Assembly: GCA_963971405.1 (NCBI GenBank)
Contig: OZ020488.1
Span: 22,835,089 to 22,899,088, forward strand
DNA: 64,000 nt
Reading direction: 5' to 3'
Source of the DNA: Psococerastis gibbosa
Taxonomy: Eukaryota > Arthropoda > Insecta > Psocodea > Psocidae
Made by a program: the position numbers and the translations under genes
The notes under the pieces: model-generated
Databases searched by the model: none
Seen by the model: the letters and a program-made list of their open reading frames with translations, nothing else
What the model was told of the DNA's origin: nothing
Part shown: one piece after another, positions 44,701 to 55,439 of the stretch
Layout of the letters: each line of letters starts with the position of its first letter
Position numbering within the stretch: the first letter of the stretch is position 1

Positions 44701-47700
44701 TTCAAGAAAGGTTTGTAAGTTTATACATATATGCATTGGCGTAAATAGGGGGGTCCTGGGGGGGGGGGGAGGCTAAGCCCGCAGGCCCCCCCCCCCCAGG
44801 ATTTCTGGTGACAAAGACGTTATGGAGGTGAAAGGCATAGTATCCACAATAACGAAAGGGAAATTAATTCTTGATACTGGTATGCTTATTTTACATTAAA
44901 GACATCATGAAAAAATCAACACATTGACTTATTTTCACGAAAATATATTACTCAAAATAATGCTTAAGATCCCAATAGGCCTATTTCATACCTATTTTTT
45001 CAAGCTTTTTCTTCGGGGGAGACCCCCGGGCCCCCTCAGTGGTAGGTTTATTTGTCGGTACAATCTCAACTGTACTGCTTGCAAAATTCGTAAAACCTCA
45101 CTAATTTGGACCTAGGCCTATATACATCAATTTTCCTTCTCCGGGGGAAACCCCCGGCCCCCCATTCTCCAGGGTTTAATATGCGTAAAACCTCACTAAT
45201 TTGGGCCTATTTATCAATTTTTTTTCTACGGGGGAGACCCCCGGACCCTCCTATCACCAGGGTATAAAATGCGAAAAACCTCATTAATGTCGATACTCTC
45301 AAAAATAATAAAAATCCGCCTATGCTTAGCATACTACATGAAAACAAACTTTATATCCAGTTTAATTTGTAACATCCTTGGTGTTCAAAAATGAAAAAAA
45401 TCATATATAAGGCGCATATTCGACCAACGTCAATAGTGATAGTAAATGTGGTATTGACGTGGTAGCAGACATTAAGACAGTCTAAAAATGTCTGCTACCA
45501 CGTCAATACTACATTTACTATCACTATTGACGCTGATGGAGTATGCATCTAAAGGGGACCAACATTTAAAAAAAATTCCGGGGTATTCTGAGGAACTATT
45601 TAACAATTTCCGAGGAATACGGCAGAAGTCATTTGGCAGCCCTGACATTAACTAGTCCGGGAGCCAGGGGGGGGTCTCACTTGACGAAGTTCCGGAGAAG
45701 GTTTGAGCTCATGAGGCGCTTAGGATGTGTCTCTAGTCTGTAAAAAACCTTTTCTTACGAGCCGGCTCTGGGGCTTTTGGGTGCTACAAATTTTTTAAAG
45801 TGCCTAATTTTTGGAAAAACTTGACGAACTGGTGGGTCAAAAATTTTCAAAGAAAACTACGCTGAACTATGTACAGTAGACGAAATCTTGAAATCAGAGG
45901 ATTCCCAGGGGACTTTCACCTCAAAAGAAGCAATCCAAAAAGGGTGGGAACGGGAAAAATTTGACAAAGAGGTGGGCTTATAATTTCCTTATATATGATT
46001 CCCATCGTTCTCCTGAGCACAAAAACAAAAAATAAGAAGTTTCTGTTGGGACATTCATCCCTTAAGAAGGGGACAAATTTTCGTCAAATTAAACTTGACA
46101 AACGAGATTTTGAGAAATCTCAATTTGGAACAGTGCATAGTAGTTTCTAGTATGTCAAAACGTAATTATAAGAAAATTCCGTTAGGGCTTTCAACCCTTA
46201 AGAAGCAATCCAAAAAAGGAGGGAACGGGAAAAATTTGTCGAAGAGGAGGGCTTATAATATCCCCCTATCTGAAAACCATGTTTTACCCAAGTCTGAAAA
46301 CTGAAAATAAGAATTTTTCGTTGGGGCTTTCATCCCTTAAGAGTGGTTCAAATTTTCGTCAAATTTTTCTTGACGAACGAGATAATGACATTTCTCAATT
46401 TTAAATAATACCTAGTAGTTTTTAGTATGTGAAAACGTAATTATCAGACAATTCCGTTGGGGCTTTCACCCCTTAAGAAGCAATCCAAAAGGGGTGGGAT
46501 CGGGAAAAATTTGACAAAGAGGTGGGCTTATAATTTCCCTATGTATGATTCCCACCGTTCTCCTGAGCACGAAAACGAAAAATAAGAAGTTTCTGTTGGG
46601 ACATTCATCCCTTAAGAGGGGGATAAATTTTCGTCAAATTAAACTTGACGAACGAGATTTTGAGAAATCTGAATTTGGAACAATGCATAGTAGTTTCTAG
46701 TATGTCAAAACGTAATTATAAGAAAATTCCGTTGGGGCTTTCATCCCCTAAGAAGCAATCCAAAAAGGGAGGGAACGGGAAAAATTTGTCGAAGAGGAGG
46801 GTTTATAATTTCCCCTTATCTGAAAACCATAGTTCACCCAAATCTGAAAACTGAAAATAAGAATTTTTCGTTGGGGCTTTCATCCCTTAAGAGTGGTTCA
46901 AATTTTCGTCAAATTTTTCTTGACGAACGAGATAATGACATTTCTCAATTTTAAATAATACCTAGTACTTTTTAGTATGTGAAAACGTAATTATCAGAAA
47001 ATTCCGTTGGGGCTTTCACCCCTTAAGAATCAATCCAAAAGGGGTGGGACCGGGAAAAATTTGACGAAGAGGTGGGCTTATAATTTCCCTATATATGATT
47101 CCCACCGTTCTCCTGAGCTCGAAAAAGAAAAATAAGAAGTTTCTGTTGGGACATTCATCCCTTAAGAAGGGGACAAATTTTTGTCAAATTAAACTTGACG
47201 AACGAGATGTTGACAAATCTCAATTTTTAACAATTCATAGTAGTTTCTAGTATGACAAAACGTAATTATAAGAAAATTCCATTGGGGCTTTCACCCCTTA
47301 AGAAGCAATCCAAAAAAGGAGGGAACGGGAAAAATTTGTCGAAGAGGTGGGCTAATAATTTCCCCTTATCTGAAAACCATGGTTCACCCAAGTCTGAAAA
47401 CTGAAAATAAGAATTTTTCATTGGGGCTTTCATCCCTTAAGACTGGTTCAAATTTTTGTATAATTTTACTTGACGAATGAGAGGATGACAAATATCAAAT
47501 TGAAACTATGCGTAATAGTGTCTAGTATGTGTAAACTTAAATATAAGAGAATTCCGTCGGGGCTTTCACCCTTTAAGACGCTATTCATAAGGGATGTCAT
47601 GGTGTGGTACCGGCCAAGAGTATCGGTGATGAAGTAAAGGAAAGCACATGTGGGCGGGGCTATATGTCAGCATTATAACCCAAGAACAAAATAGCACATA

Positions 47701-50700
47701 GGACATTGATTTTGGGACGGCTGTCCATATACGAACTATTAAGCAATTTCATCTGAGACTTGCTCTCCTGAGCCTATAGCAATAATTGAGGACTTGAACT
47801 CTCTATTTTACGGTATGATTGAAAAAGACCGTATTTTCCCTTTGCCTCGAAAACACGATATGAAGTTATTGCTTTAAAAGCATGCATTCCAATCATGGCT
47901 TTAGAGACATCGGGTCCCATTCTCTTAGCCAAGAGGGTGGCGTCAATAGCTCGCCTAATAAACACTCGTCCCAAAATCAATGTAGTAGGTGTTATTTTGT
48001 TCTTGGGTTATATTGCCGACAAAAAAAAATTGGTTGTTTGTAAGTCGGTTGTAAAGTCGGTTTACGGACGATAGTTTTACGTGACAACCCCTAAATCAAC
48101 TTAAACATAATTTACTAACTTACCCTAAACAATATATGGCTGGAAAGAGTACCGTAGTTTGCATTTTTTAAATAGATAATAATGGGGCCGAAAGAGTCCT
48201 ATTTCGGTTGAAAATCGTGTGCACCCCCTGACGTTTCACACCCCCAAAGCGAAACCCCTTACTTGATCACCACAAGTATAGCATGGCCTGAAAGAGGAGA
48301 AATAGACGAAGACATGGGTATAATTTAAATTAAGGTAGGCCTTCCTCGTCAGCCTAAAAAAATTGCTTTAAACCCCCCCCCCCCCCCCATGCAATTCAAA
48401 TGGGATTGCTGCTAATGCCTCATTTTGTGTTCCACTCGTGTTGAAGGGGTGACGGGGTGAATTAATTATTAATTAATAATTAAAATATTTATTTATACTC
48501 GTTTGAAACCATAATTTGTACTGCTCCTAATGAAATTTAAAAATTAAAAATTAATTTCGGTTGAAAATTGCAGGCTGTGGATTTTTTTTGCTCAATAGAT
48601 GCATATAAATTGGAAAGTACCTGGCGGGGGGCTAAGCCCGGGGTTTTTGGTGACAAAGACGTTATGGAGGCAAAAGGCATAGCATCTTCAATAACGAAAG
48701 GGAAAGTAATTCTTGGTATGCCTAATTTACATGCATCATAAAAAAATCGACATATTGATCAAGTACTTTCACAAAAACTTGTTACTCAAAAAGCTTAAAA
48801 TTCCGATATTTCAGACTTATTTTCTCAAACTTTTCTAAGTAGGAGACCCCCGGGCCCCCCTCCGTGGTAGTTTTATTGGTCGGTAAAAACTCAACTTTAC
48901 TGCTTGGAAAATGCGAAAAACCTCACTAATTTGGGCCTATTTGTCGATTTTTTTTTCCGGGGGAGAGCCCCGGTACCCCCTTTTTCTAGGGTATAACATG
49001 CGCAAAACCTCACTAATTTGGGCCTATTTATGAATTGCTTTTCTTTTTTTCTCCAGGGGAGACCCCCGGGCCCCCTTTCTTCTTTCTCACTTCAGAAGTG
49101 AATGAGTAATGATTCCCGGTTTTGGGGTCCTAAATCCCCCCCCCCCAGAAATGTTGGGAATTTACGCCAATGACTATATTACACTTATATTATCAATTTT
49201 TTTCCCCGGGGGAGACTCCCGGGCCCCCCTCTTTGGATTACGTGCAATATTGTTTCTATAAGATCTAGTCCGCATATCAACGTTGTCTGGCTGTGTCCCC
49301 ACTAATTTAGCTTTTTATATGTACCTATGGTAACATAAATAGCCTACGAGTAACACCATAACCTGCATAACCTGGGATAGGATCACAGCCACCCCCGAAG
49401 AAAATCGTGGCTAAGGCTTGCATTCCACTAATGACAATCACTCATAACAAAGATGAAATAATAAGACAAGGTAGGGCGCACCAAAGGTCTTGCGGGGGGA
49501 GGGGGGGGGGCGCAGCAAAAGTTATTTACGCTACTGCTCAAAACGTGTAAATCCGGTGAAATCTTGGGGCTCCTTATAGTACTGCGTATAAATTGGAAAG
49601 CAAAAATTTCTACAATTTATACTTCATAGGACTGTTATTGGCCGGAAAACTGGCCAAGGGCCGAGAAATTACCCAACATTAAAATTTTTGGTTTTCTCTA
49701 ATTTCGCCCCTAATTATACAATTCGAAAATTTTCTTCAATTTATGCTTCAGAGTCCTGTCATTGGTCGGAAAAATTGACCAAGAAATAGCCCAAAGTTAA
49801 ATTTTTGGTTTTCTCTAACATAGCCCCTAATTACACAATTCGTAAACATTTCTTCAATTTATGCTTCAAAGATCTCTTATTGGTCGGAAAAGTGGCCAAG
49901 GAAAACTGACAAAGGAATCCTTATTTATATTGCAGCAAACAGGGGGGCACGGGGGTCTCCCCCGGAGGTTTTTTTAAAAAAATAGGCCCGAAATAGTGAG
50001 GTTTCACGATTATAACAGCCGCAAAGCTTATAATTTACACAGGAAGACATATTCACGTTACTTATGTTATTTATGGGGAGGGGGGAGGCTGCAGCCCAAT
50101 ATGCCTCCTTGCTTAAGGTCTTGGTGGAATGGGAAGAAAAAGTTTGTAGAATAAATAATAAAATAGTAGGTCTAATGGAAAACGTCCCAGTCCCTGTCTG
50201 GTTTTTCCGGTACCCAGTGCATTCTGCTGCCTCTGGTGTACCGCAGTACTGACGAAAAATATAATTTTTAGTTTTAAATGAGATGAAGTTCCTAACTTCA
50301 TAATAATTATAGTCAACTTCGAAAACAAATTGATATTTAATATTTTTATTAATTACATAGATTATCTTATTATTTTTGGGAATCGAAGTGCGCCCCCACA
50401 ATGCTGTGCCCCCCCCCCCCGCGCCGCGGGGGTTGCGGGGTCTTATTTACGCCACTGGTTGTGAGGTCCCAGGAGCCCAAAAAAGTGTTTTTTACGAAAA
50501 GTCTGTCGCTCTGTCACTCAATCTGTCTGTCTGTTCATCGATTTCCAGACAAACTACTCAGTCGATTTAGATGAAATTTGGCATGTAGGTTCATAAAAAT
50601 CATACCTCGCGTCAATTTATTTTGGGCTATCTCAATTTGGGGGGTTTTAGTCTCAAAAATTCCAAAAACGTCTACAAAATTTATTTATCAAATACGGCTC

Positions 50701-53700
50701 CAACGATTTATTTTAAATTCACATATATTGTAGTCGTTATTAACGTTAACAAAATGCGGTGGGGCACTTGCCCCTTGATAGTTTGCTTCTGAGAGTAAAA
50801 AATAAAAATAACTAAATTTTCATTAAAAATGGTTAAAAAATAATTTATCTGCGAAACCTTTCTATCGATGATTTGTACCTTCAGGCATGTTTTAGGTGTT
50901 AAATTGAGTAACGAAACCGGACAGGTTTCTTTACCAAGAAACTATTTTGTTTTGGGCAAAAACATTTCTCTTTCAAAAATTTTGAAAATTCACGCTCAAA
51001 TCCAATGCGTGCCCTGCCATTATTACTGTGAGGTATCTAGAATTTACCTCACCTCCAGTGACGCCAGGTGGACAACCCCTCCGCGCCCTGATATATCCAA
51101 AATTTAAACATAGGAAAATTATTTACCTTGAAATTACTCATTTTCTCTGTCTACTACTTGATAAATTGGAAAACATGTTCGAGTAAACTCGGACCAATTC
51201 TTTGATTGTTGATTGCTTTCTTCAATATACAATATATATCATATGAATTTAAGTAGTATCACATCTCGTTCCAATTTTTCTTGTGTCCATATTTATTTAT
51301 TGAAACAATATTATAGAGTGTGTAGTCAAGGGACTTGTAATTCCTTAATTTGTTGTTAAATATTTGTTTATCTAGTGGCGGTAGGCTACTATTTTTAGTT
51401 AGTTGTTAATTTTACATTTCGCTGCAGCCCAGTAAGCCTCTCATGGCTAGGGTCGTACAGTAGCTATGAGTTAGTCATTAGACATGGCAACCATTAGGAG
51501 GTTTACTTCGTAGTAAGAGTATTGAGAATTGATTCAGCATGCAAAATATTCAATTCAGCACACTATTGGCTGTTCAGTTAAATGCGGCCGAACCGAGATG
51601 TGAAAAAAACACTTAAAAACGCCGGGGCAAGAGGGCCGGTCTAGACCAGTGGTTCCCAAATGGTGTGGATGTTTTGCCCTTTCTTAAATGGGTTTAATAG
51701 GTGATGTCCAGCTACTCTTTCCAGACATATATTTAGGGTAAGCCACCACTGTATCGGCGGAAAACTGTTTTAAAGGGTATTTTCCAATTTATATGCATCT
51801 ATTGAGCAAAAAAAATCCACAGCCTGCAATTTTCAACCGAAATTAATTTTTAATTTTTAAATTTCATTAGGAGCAGTACAAATTATGGTTTCAAACGAGT
51901 ATAAATAAATATTTTAATTATTAATTAATAATTAATTCACCCCGTCACCCCTTCAACACGAGTGGAACACAAAATGAGGCATTAGCAGCAATCCCATTTG
52001 AATTGCATGGGGGGGGGGGGGGGGTTTAAAGCAATTTTTTTAGGCTGACGAGGAAGGCCTACCTTAATTTAAATTATACCCATGTCTTCGTCTATTTCTC
52101 CTCTTTCAGGCCATGCTATACTTGTGGTGATCAAGTAAGGGGTTTTGCTTTGGGGGTGTGAAACGTCAGGGGGTGCACACGATTTTCAACCGAAATAGGA
52201 CTCTTTCGGCCCCATTATTTTCTATTTAAAAAATGCAAACTACGGTACTCTTTCCAGCCATATATTGTTTAGGGTAAGTTAGTTAATTATGTTTAAGTTG
52301 ATTTAGGGGTTGTCACGTAAAACTATCGTCCGTAAACCGACTTTACAACCGACTTACAGACAACCAATTTTTTTTTTGTCGGCAATATAACCCAAGAACA
52401 AAATAACACCTACTACATTGATTTTGGGACGAGTGTTCATTAGGCGAGCTATTGACGCCACCCTCTTGGCTAAGAGAATGGGACCCGATGTCTCTAAAGC
52501 CATGATTGGAATGCATGCTTTTAAAGCAATAACTTCATATCGTGTTTTCGAGGCAAAGGGAAAATACGGTCTTTTTCAATCATACCGTAAAATAGAGAGT
52601 TCAAGTCTCAGATGAAATTGCTTAATAGTTCGTATATGGACAGCCGTCCCAAAATCAATGTCCTATGTGTTATTTTGTTCTTGGGTTATATTGCTGACAT
52701 ATAGCCCCGCCCACATGTGCTTTCCTTTACTTCATCACCGATACTCTTGGCCGGTACCACACCATGACATCCCTTATGAATAGCGTCTTAAAGGGTGAAA
52801 GCCCCGACGGAATTTTCTTATATTTAAGTTTACACATACTAGACACTATTACGCATAGTTTCAATTTGATATTTGTCATCCTCTCATTCGTCAAGTAAAA
52901 TTATACAAAAATTTGAACCAGTCTTAAGGGATGAAAGCCCCAACGAAAAATTCTTATTTTCAGTTTTCAGACTTGGGTGAACCATGGTTTTCAGATAAGG
53001 GGAAATTATTAGCCCACCTCTTCGACAAATTTTTCCCGTTCCCTCCTTTTTTGGATTGCTTCTTAAGGGGTGAAAGCCCCAATGGAATTTTCTTATAAGT
53101 ACGTTTTGTCATACTAGAAACTACTATGAATTGTTAAAAATTGAGATTTGTCAACATCTCGTTCGTCAAGTTTAATTTGACGAAAATTTGTCCCCTTCTT
53201 AAGGGATGAATGTCCCAACAGAAACTTCTTATTTTTCTTTTTCGAGCTCAGGAGAACGGTGGGAATCATATATAGGGAAATTATAAGCCCACCTCTTCGT
53301 CAAATTTTTCCCGGTCCCACCCCTTTTGGATTGATTCTTAAGGGGTGAAAGCCCCAACGGAATTTTCTGATAATTACGTTTTCACATACTAAAAACTACT
53401 AGGTATTATTTAAAATTGAGAAATGTCATTATCTCGTTCGTCAAGAAAAATTTGACGAAAATTTGAACCACTCTTAAGGGATGAAAGCCCCAACGAAAAA
53501 TTCTTATTTTCAGTTTTCAGATTTGGGTGAACTATGGTTTTCAGATAAGGGGAAATTATAAACCCTCCTCTTCGACAAATTTTCCCCGTTCCCTCCCTTT
53601 TTGGATTGCTTCTTAGGGGATGAAAGCCCCAACGGAATTTTCTTATAATTACGTTTTGACATACTAGAAACTACTATGCATTGTTCCAAATTCAGATTTC

Positions 53701-54846
53701 TCAAAATCTCGTTCGTCAAGTTTAATTTGACGAAAATTTATCCCCCTCTTAAGGGATGAATGTCCCAACAGAAACTTCTTATTTTTCGTTTTCGTGCTCA
53801 GGAGAACGGTGGGAATCATACATAGGGAAATTATAAGCCCACCTCTTTGTCAAATTTTTCCCGATCCCACCCCTTTTGGATTGCTTCTTAAGGGGTGAAA
53901 GCCCCAGCGGAATTGTCTGATAATTACGTTTTCACATACTAAAAACTACTAGGTATTATTTAAAATTGAGAAATGTCATTATCTCGTTCGTCAAGAAAAA
54001 TTTGACGAAAATTTGAACCACTCTTAAGGGATGAAAGCCCCAACGAAAAATTCTTATTTTCAGTTTTCAGACTTGGGTAAAACATGGTTTTCAGATAGGG
54101 GGATATTATAAGCCCTCCTCTTCGACAAATTTTTCCCGTTCCCTCCTTTTTTGGATTGCTTCTTAAGGGTTGAAAGCCCTAACGGAATTTTCTTATAATT
54201 ACGTTTTGACATACTAGAAACTACTATGCACTGTTCCAAATTGAGATTTCTCAAAATCTCGTTTGTCAAGTTTAATTTGACGAAAATTTGTCCCCTTCTT
54301 AAGGGATGAATGTCCCAACAGAAACTTCTTATTTTTTGTTTTTGTGCTCAGGAGAACGATGGGAATCATATATAAGGAAATTATAAGCCCACCTCTTTGT
54401 CAAATTTTTCCCGTTCCCACCCTTTTTGGATTGCTTCTTTTGAGGTGAAAGTCCCCTGGGAATCCTCTGATTTCAAGATTTCGTCTACTGTACATAGTTC
54501 AGCGTAGTTTTCTTTGAAAATTTTTGACCCACCAGTTCGTCAAGTTTTTCCAAAAATTAGGCACTTTAAAAAATTTGTAGCACCCAAAAGCCCCAGAGCC
54601 GGCTCGTAAGAAAAGGTTTTTTACAGACTAGAGACACATCCTAAGCGCCTCATGAGCTCAAACCTTCTCCGGAACTTCGTCAAGTGAGACCCCCCCTGGC
54701 TCCCGGACTAAACATTCCAAAGCCGCAAAGCTCGGAGCTCTGTTTAGCCCCTTACCTATGTCGCCTGCAACTCGCTGATGCTTCTTAGCCTTTAACTGTA
54801 ATTTCTTTGCTTTCCCACTAAACGGAGCTTTCCTTCCACCTGGCAT
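32775..54846 (-). CDS. GNL1: GNL1, circularly permuted nucleolar-type GTPase
   Basis: Guanine nucleotide-binding protein-like 1 (HSR1/YlqF-related family), 589 aa against 607 in human. Exons in gene order: 54846-54756, 43107-42960, 41992-41782, 39574-39434, 38922-38706, 37969-37874, 36763-36546, 34951-34826, 33847-33700, 33245-33105, 33007-32775; every phase fits. GTPase motifs are permuted: G4 NKID at 222-225 comes before the P-loop GQPNVGKS (357-364), G2-type RTPGHTK (380-386) and G3 DCPG (401-404). Other family marks are the basic N-terminus MPGGRKAPFSGKAKK, RRPPW-type IPKRPPWNFEMS, NLETWRQLWRVLE, WAKKRGFYTAKAAR and an acidic tail with an EEDDDDEDE run. Its exact role is uncertain in the family; nuclear/nucleolar GTP binding and ribosome-related work are usual proposals. 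Exon 1 is 11.6 kb from exon 2 because of nested transposons. An in-frame ATG 33 bases upstream (54879) is an alternative start. Confidence 0.93.
34952..36545. other. GNL1 intron 7 with nested TIR element
   Basis: 1.6 kb. An element of about 1.04 kb, near 35267-36305, has inverted ends GTACACACGGACGATTCGGT, and repeat R1 copy 2 sits inside it. A related end, CAATCGTCCGTGAGTGCCGG, occurs at 41736-41757 in intron 3. Target duplication not resolved. Confidence 0.5.
35478..36170 (+). repeat. Dispersed repeat R1, copy 2
   Basis: Plus-orientation copy of the roughly 700-bp family, with the TGTCTGTCTGCCTGTC tract and the segment ending near GTAACGAAACCGGACAGG. Compare 21150-21860 and 50455-51090. 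Confidence 0.7.
37180..37724. mobile_element. Large hairpin MITE with duplicated left arm (H0)
   Basis: In GNL1 intron 6. Outer ends GGGGATTCCACCGACC and inverse GGTCGGTGGAATGGGC. The left arm occurs twice (about 37182-37348 and 37349-37515, period about 167 bp) and the right arm once. The inner box GACGTGGTAGCAGACA and its inverse are present. It directly abuts H1. Confidence 0.7.
37730..37858. mobile_element. PIF/Harbinger-like hairpin MITE (H1)
   Basis: 129 bp with ends GGCGCATATTCCACCGACG and inverse CGTCGGTGGAATAAGCGCC. Flanked by TAA (37727-37729) and TAT (37859-37861). The inner box GACGTGGTAGCAGACA occurs once in each orientation. It ends 14 bp from the donor of GNL1 exon 6 (37874). 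Confidence 0.75.
38013..38156. mobile_element. PIF/Harbinger-like hairpin MITE (H2)
   Basis: 144 bp in GNL1 intron 5, 43 bp from the acceptor of exon 6. Ends GGCGGGGTTTCC and inverse GGAAACTCCGCC. Flanks TTA (38010-38012) and ATA. The left inner box is intact; the right one is broken to GTCTGCTATAAAACGTC. Confidence 0.75.
39776..39995. mobile_element. PIF/Harbinger-like hairpin MITE (H3)
   Basis: 220 bp in GNL1 intron 3 with TTA duplications at 39773-39775 and 39996-39998. The arms pair over about 75 bp around an AT-rich loop, and the inner box is present in both orientations. Confidence 0.85.
40006..40151. mobile_element. PIF/Harbinger-like hairpin MITE (H4)
   Basis: 146 bp only 10 bp from H3, with its own TTA duplications at 40003-40005 and 40152-40154. 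Ends GGCGGGGATTCC and inverse GGAAACCCGGCC. The arm sequence differs from H3 except for ends and inner box. Confidence 0.85.
40276..41483 (+). mobile_element. Penelope-like element fragment
   Basis: In GNL1 intron 3. A 3' ORF fragment (about 40697-41256) contains a GIY-YIG endonuclease domain: GVYRLNCNDCNAIYIGQTG then RSFKTRVKEH, as in Penelope-like retroelements. The reverse transcriptase is missing. About 400-bp pseudo-LTRs lie in inverted orientation at 40276-40672 and 41072-41483 (shared words such as AGTCCTATATAAACCAAGG), an arrangement known for this class. The ORF runs into the right pseudo-LTR before its stop. Non-autonomous and likely dead. Confidence 0.85.
42081..42329 (+). mobile_element. 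LINE 3'-end remnant
   Basis: In GNL1 intron 2. Frame YRWLGHVERMPEDQIPKK, then RPRNCWKDELDADLRELGV and DDWRSAVEQAKARQGL to a stop. This is the conserved C-terminal tail of RTE/jockey-like non-LTR reverse transcriptases. The catalytic domain is absent. Confidence 0.8.
43150..43530 (+). mobile_element. LINE 3'-end remnant, second
   Basis: Start of GNL1 intron 1. Broken frames give VVLYASET, VLTNQ, RKVHELYGQLTSKEAGFG and RRRTLGRPRLR, again the tail of a non-LTR reverse transcriptase with stops and frameshifts. Confidence 0.7.
44742..45315 (+). repeat. R2 repeat block, copy 1
   Basis: Begins with G runs and GACAAAGACGTTATGGAGG, then about four units of 90-110 bp, each holding AAAACCTCACTAATTTGG and GGGGGAGACCCCCGGGCC. 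A related block is at 48630-49250. Confidence 0.7.
45411..45549. mobile_element. PIF/Harbinger-like hairpin MITE (H5)
   Basis: 139 bp inside the hAT-like element, with TAA at 45408-45410 and 45550-45552. Inner box GACGTGGTAGCAGACA and its inverse both present; arms otherwise unlike H1-H4. Confidence 0.8.
45905..47580 (+). repeat. 137-bp tandem array, 550-bp higher-order repeat (left arm)
   Basis: Monomer marks fall near 45910, 46050, 46186, 46320, 46460, 46597, 46736, 46870, 47010, 47147, 47286, 47425 and 47560. Every fourth monomer is most alike (for example 46095-46304 against 46645-46854). The mirror array is at about 52785-54460. Confidence 0.8.
48630..49250 (+). repeat. R2 repeat block, copy 2
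   Basis: Start of the foldback centre. Same GACAAAGACGTTATGGAGG leader and 90-110-bp units with GGGGGAGACCCCCGGGCC as at 44742-45315. A short inverse piece is at 49935-50010. Confidence 0.7.
50455..51090 (+). repeat. Dispersed repeat R1, copy 3
   Basis: In the foldback centre. About 630 bp closely similar to 35478-36170, including the TCTGTCTGTCTGTTC tract and GAGTAACGAAACCGGACAGG. Confidence 0.7.
52785..54460 (-). repeat. 137-bp tandem array (right arm)
   Basis: Inverse of the left-arm array at constant coordinate sum (about 100364), so the monomers pair one to one with those at 45905-47580. Confidence 0.8.
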
Positions 54847-55439
54847 TATTGTCAACTCTTTAAATAATTTAACCGCCAATTAAAATTAAAATTAAGAAAA
54901 ACTAAAAAGTTAAAAACGAATGACACTTATTTTGTAAACAATCTTAACCATTTTTAATTTTGATTTTTGATACTCGAATACTCGAATTCCTTGATAGGAT
55001 GAGAGACAACTCTCGAACTTCAAAACAAAATTTCTTAAATTTTCTTAAAATAAAATAAGTTTTATAACAAATTTGCAAAGCACGAAGTTAAATAATATGT
55101 GAAAACATGTGTTTTATAACAATTTCTTCATGTTAAGTTGATTTGAGTGCCTTTTAGTCATATTTTGAAAACTTAAAAGTTGTCTGTCAGTGTCAGTCTG
55201 TTGAACTCTATAGTCTATGGTTGTTTTCAGAAACCGCTAGAATCAAACCACGTCAGATAAATTACTTTTTTGATTTTGTACAAATCATAAATCATCGACA
55301 GCTTCAAGCTTCTACTCTGAGAGTAAGTAATAAACGTTTTCCTAAATTATTTAATTGAACCCACCCTACAATAAGCCAATAAGCGATTACACCCAATTGT
55401 AAGTATCTCATGCCTTCCTCTCTCTTTCAGTTTCACGAA
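54847..55439. promoter_or_regulatory. Divergent promoter region, GNL1 / MANF
   Basis: 593 bp between the start codons of GNL1 (-) and MANF (+). Both genes must be driven from here. AT-rich, with no clear TATA box; a pyrimidine tract lies just before the MANF start. If the upstream in-frame ATG of GNL1 is used, the spacer is 560 bp. Confidence 0.6.

Larger units (their letters stand above)
43826..45644. mobile_element. 1.8-kb non-autonomous hAT-like element
   Basis: Perfect ends CAGGGCTGCCA and TGGCAGCCCTG. Perfect 8-bp duplication ACATTAAC at 43818-43825 and 45645-45652. TTCCG(C/A)GG-type words recur near both ends. No transposase is visible. It contains an R2 repeat block (44742-45315) and hairpin H5. 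Its right duplication directly abuts the foldback element. Confidence 0.85.
45653..54710. mobile_element. 9.06-kb foldback element with satellite-like arms
   Basis: Left arm 45653-48617 and right arm 51782-54710 are inverse copies with very few differences (one 35-bp indel near 47800/52595, scattered substitutions). Outer end TAGTCCGGGAGCCAGG. Outer two thirds of each arm are about 13 monomers of roughly 137 bp containing GGGGCTTTCACCCCTTAAGA, grouped in a 550-bp higher-order repeat. The 3.2-kb centre carries R2 and R1 repeats and no transposase I can recognise. Target duplication is not resolved (TA possible). It lies in GNL1 intron 1, 45 bp from the exon 1 donor. Foldback (FB/Galileo-type) elements are the nearest known architecture. 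Confidence 0.85.

Noticed and set aside
44314..44744. Possible hAT transposase frames
   Set aside because: Translations show no hAT dimerisation (hATC) or zinc-finger motifs; the element is treated as non-autonomous.
46095..46854. Repeated MTNEILRNLNLEQC open frames as a possible protein family
   Set aside because: They are short frames within the 137-bp tandem array, 550 bp apart, with no start context or domain; best explained by repetition.
45905..47580. Regularly spaced repeats as a CRISPR array
   Set aside because: Repeat unit is about 137 bp without unique spacers, in an animal genome; it is a satellite-like array.
49925..50401. 158-codon minus-strand open frame in the foldback centre
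   Set aside because: No transposase or other motif; overlaps R2-derived G/C-rich sequence.
54658..54755. Extension of GNL1 exon 1 through FAALECLVREPGG
   Set aside because: A strong donor at 54755 gives phase 1 that joins exon 2 correctly; the extension runs into the foldback end.
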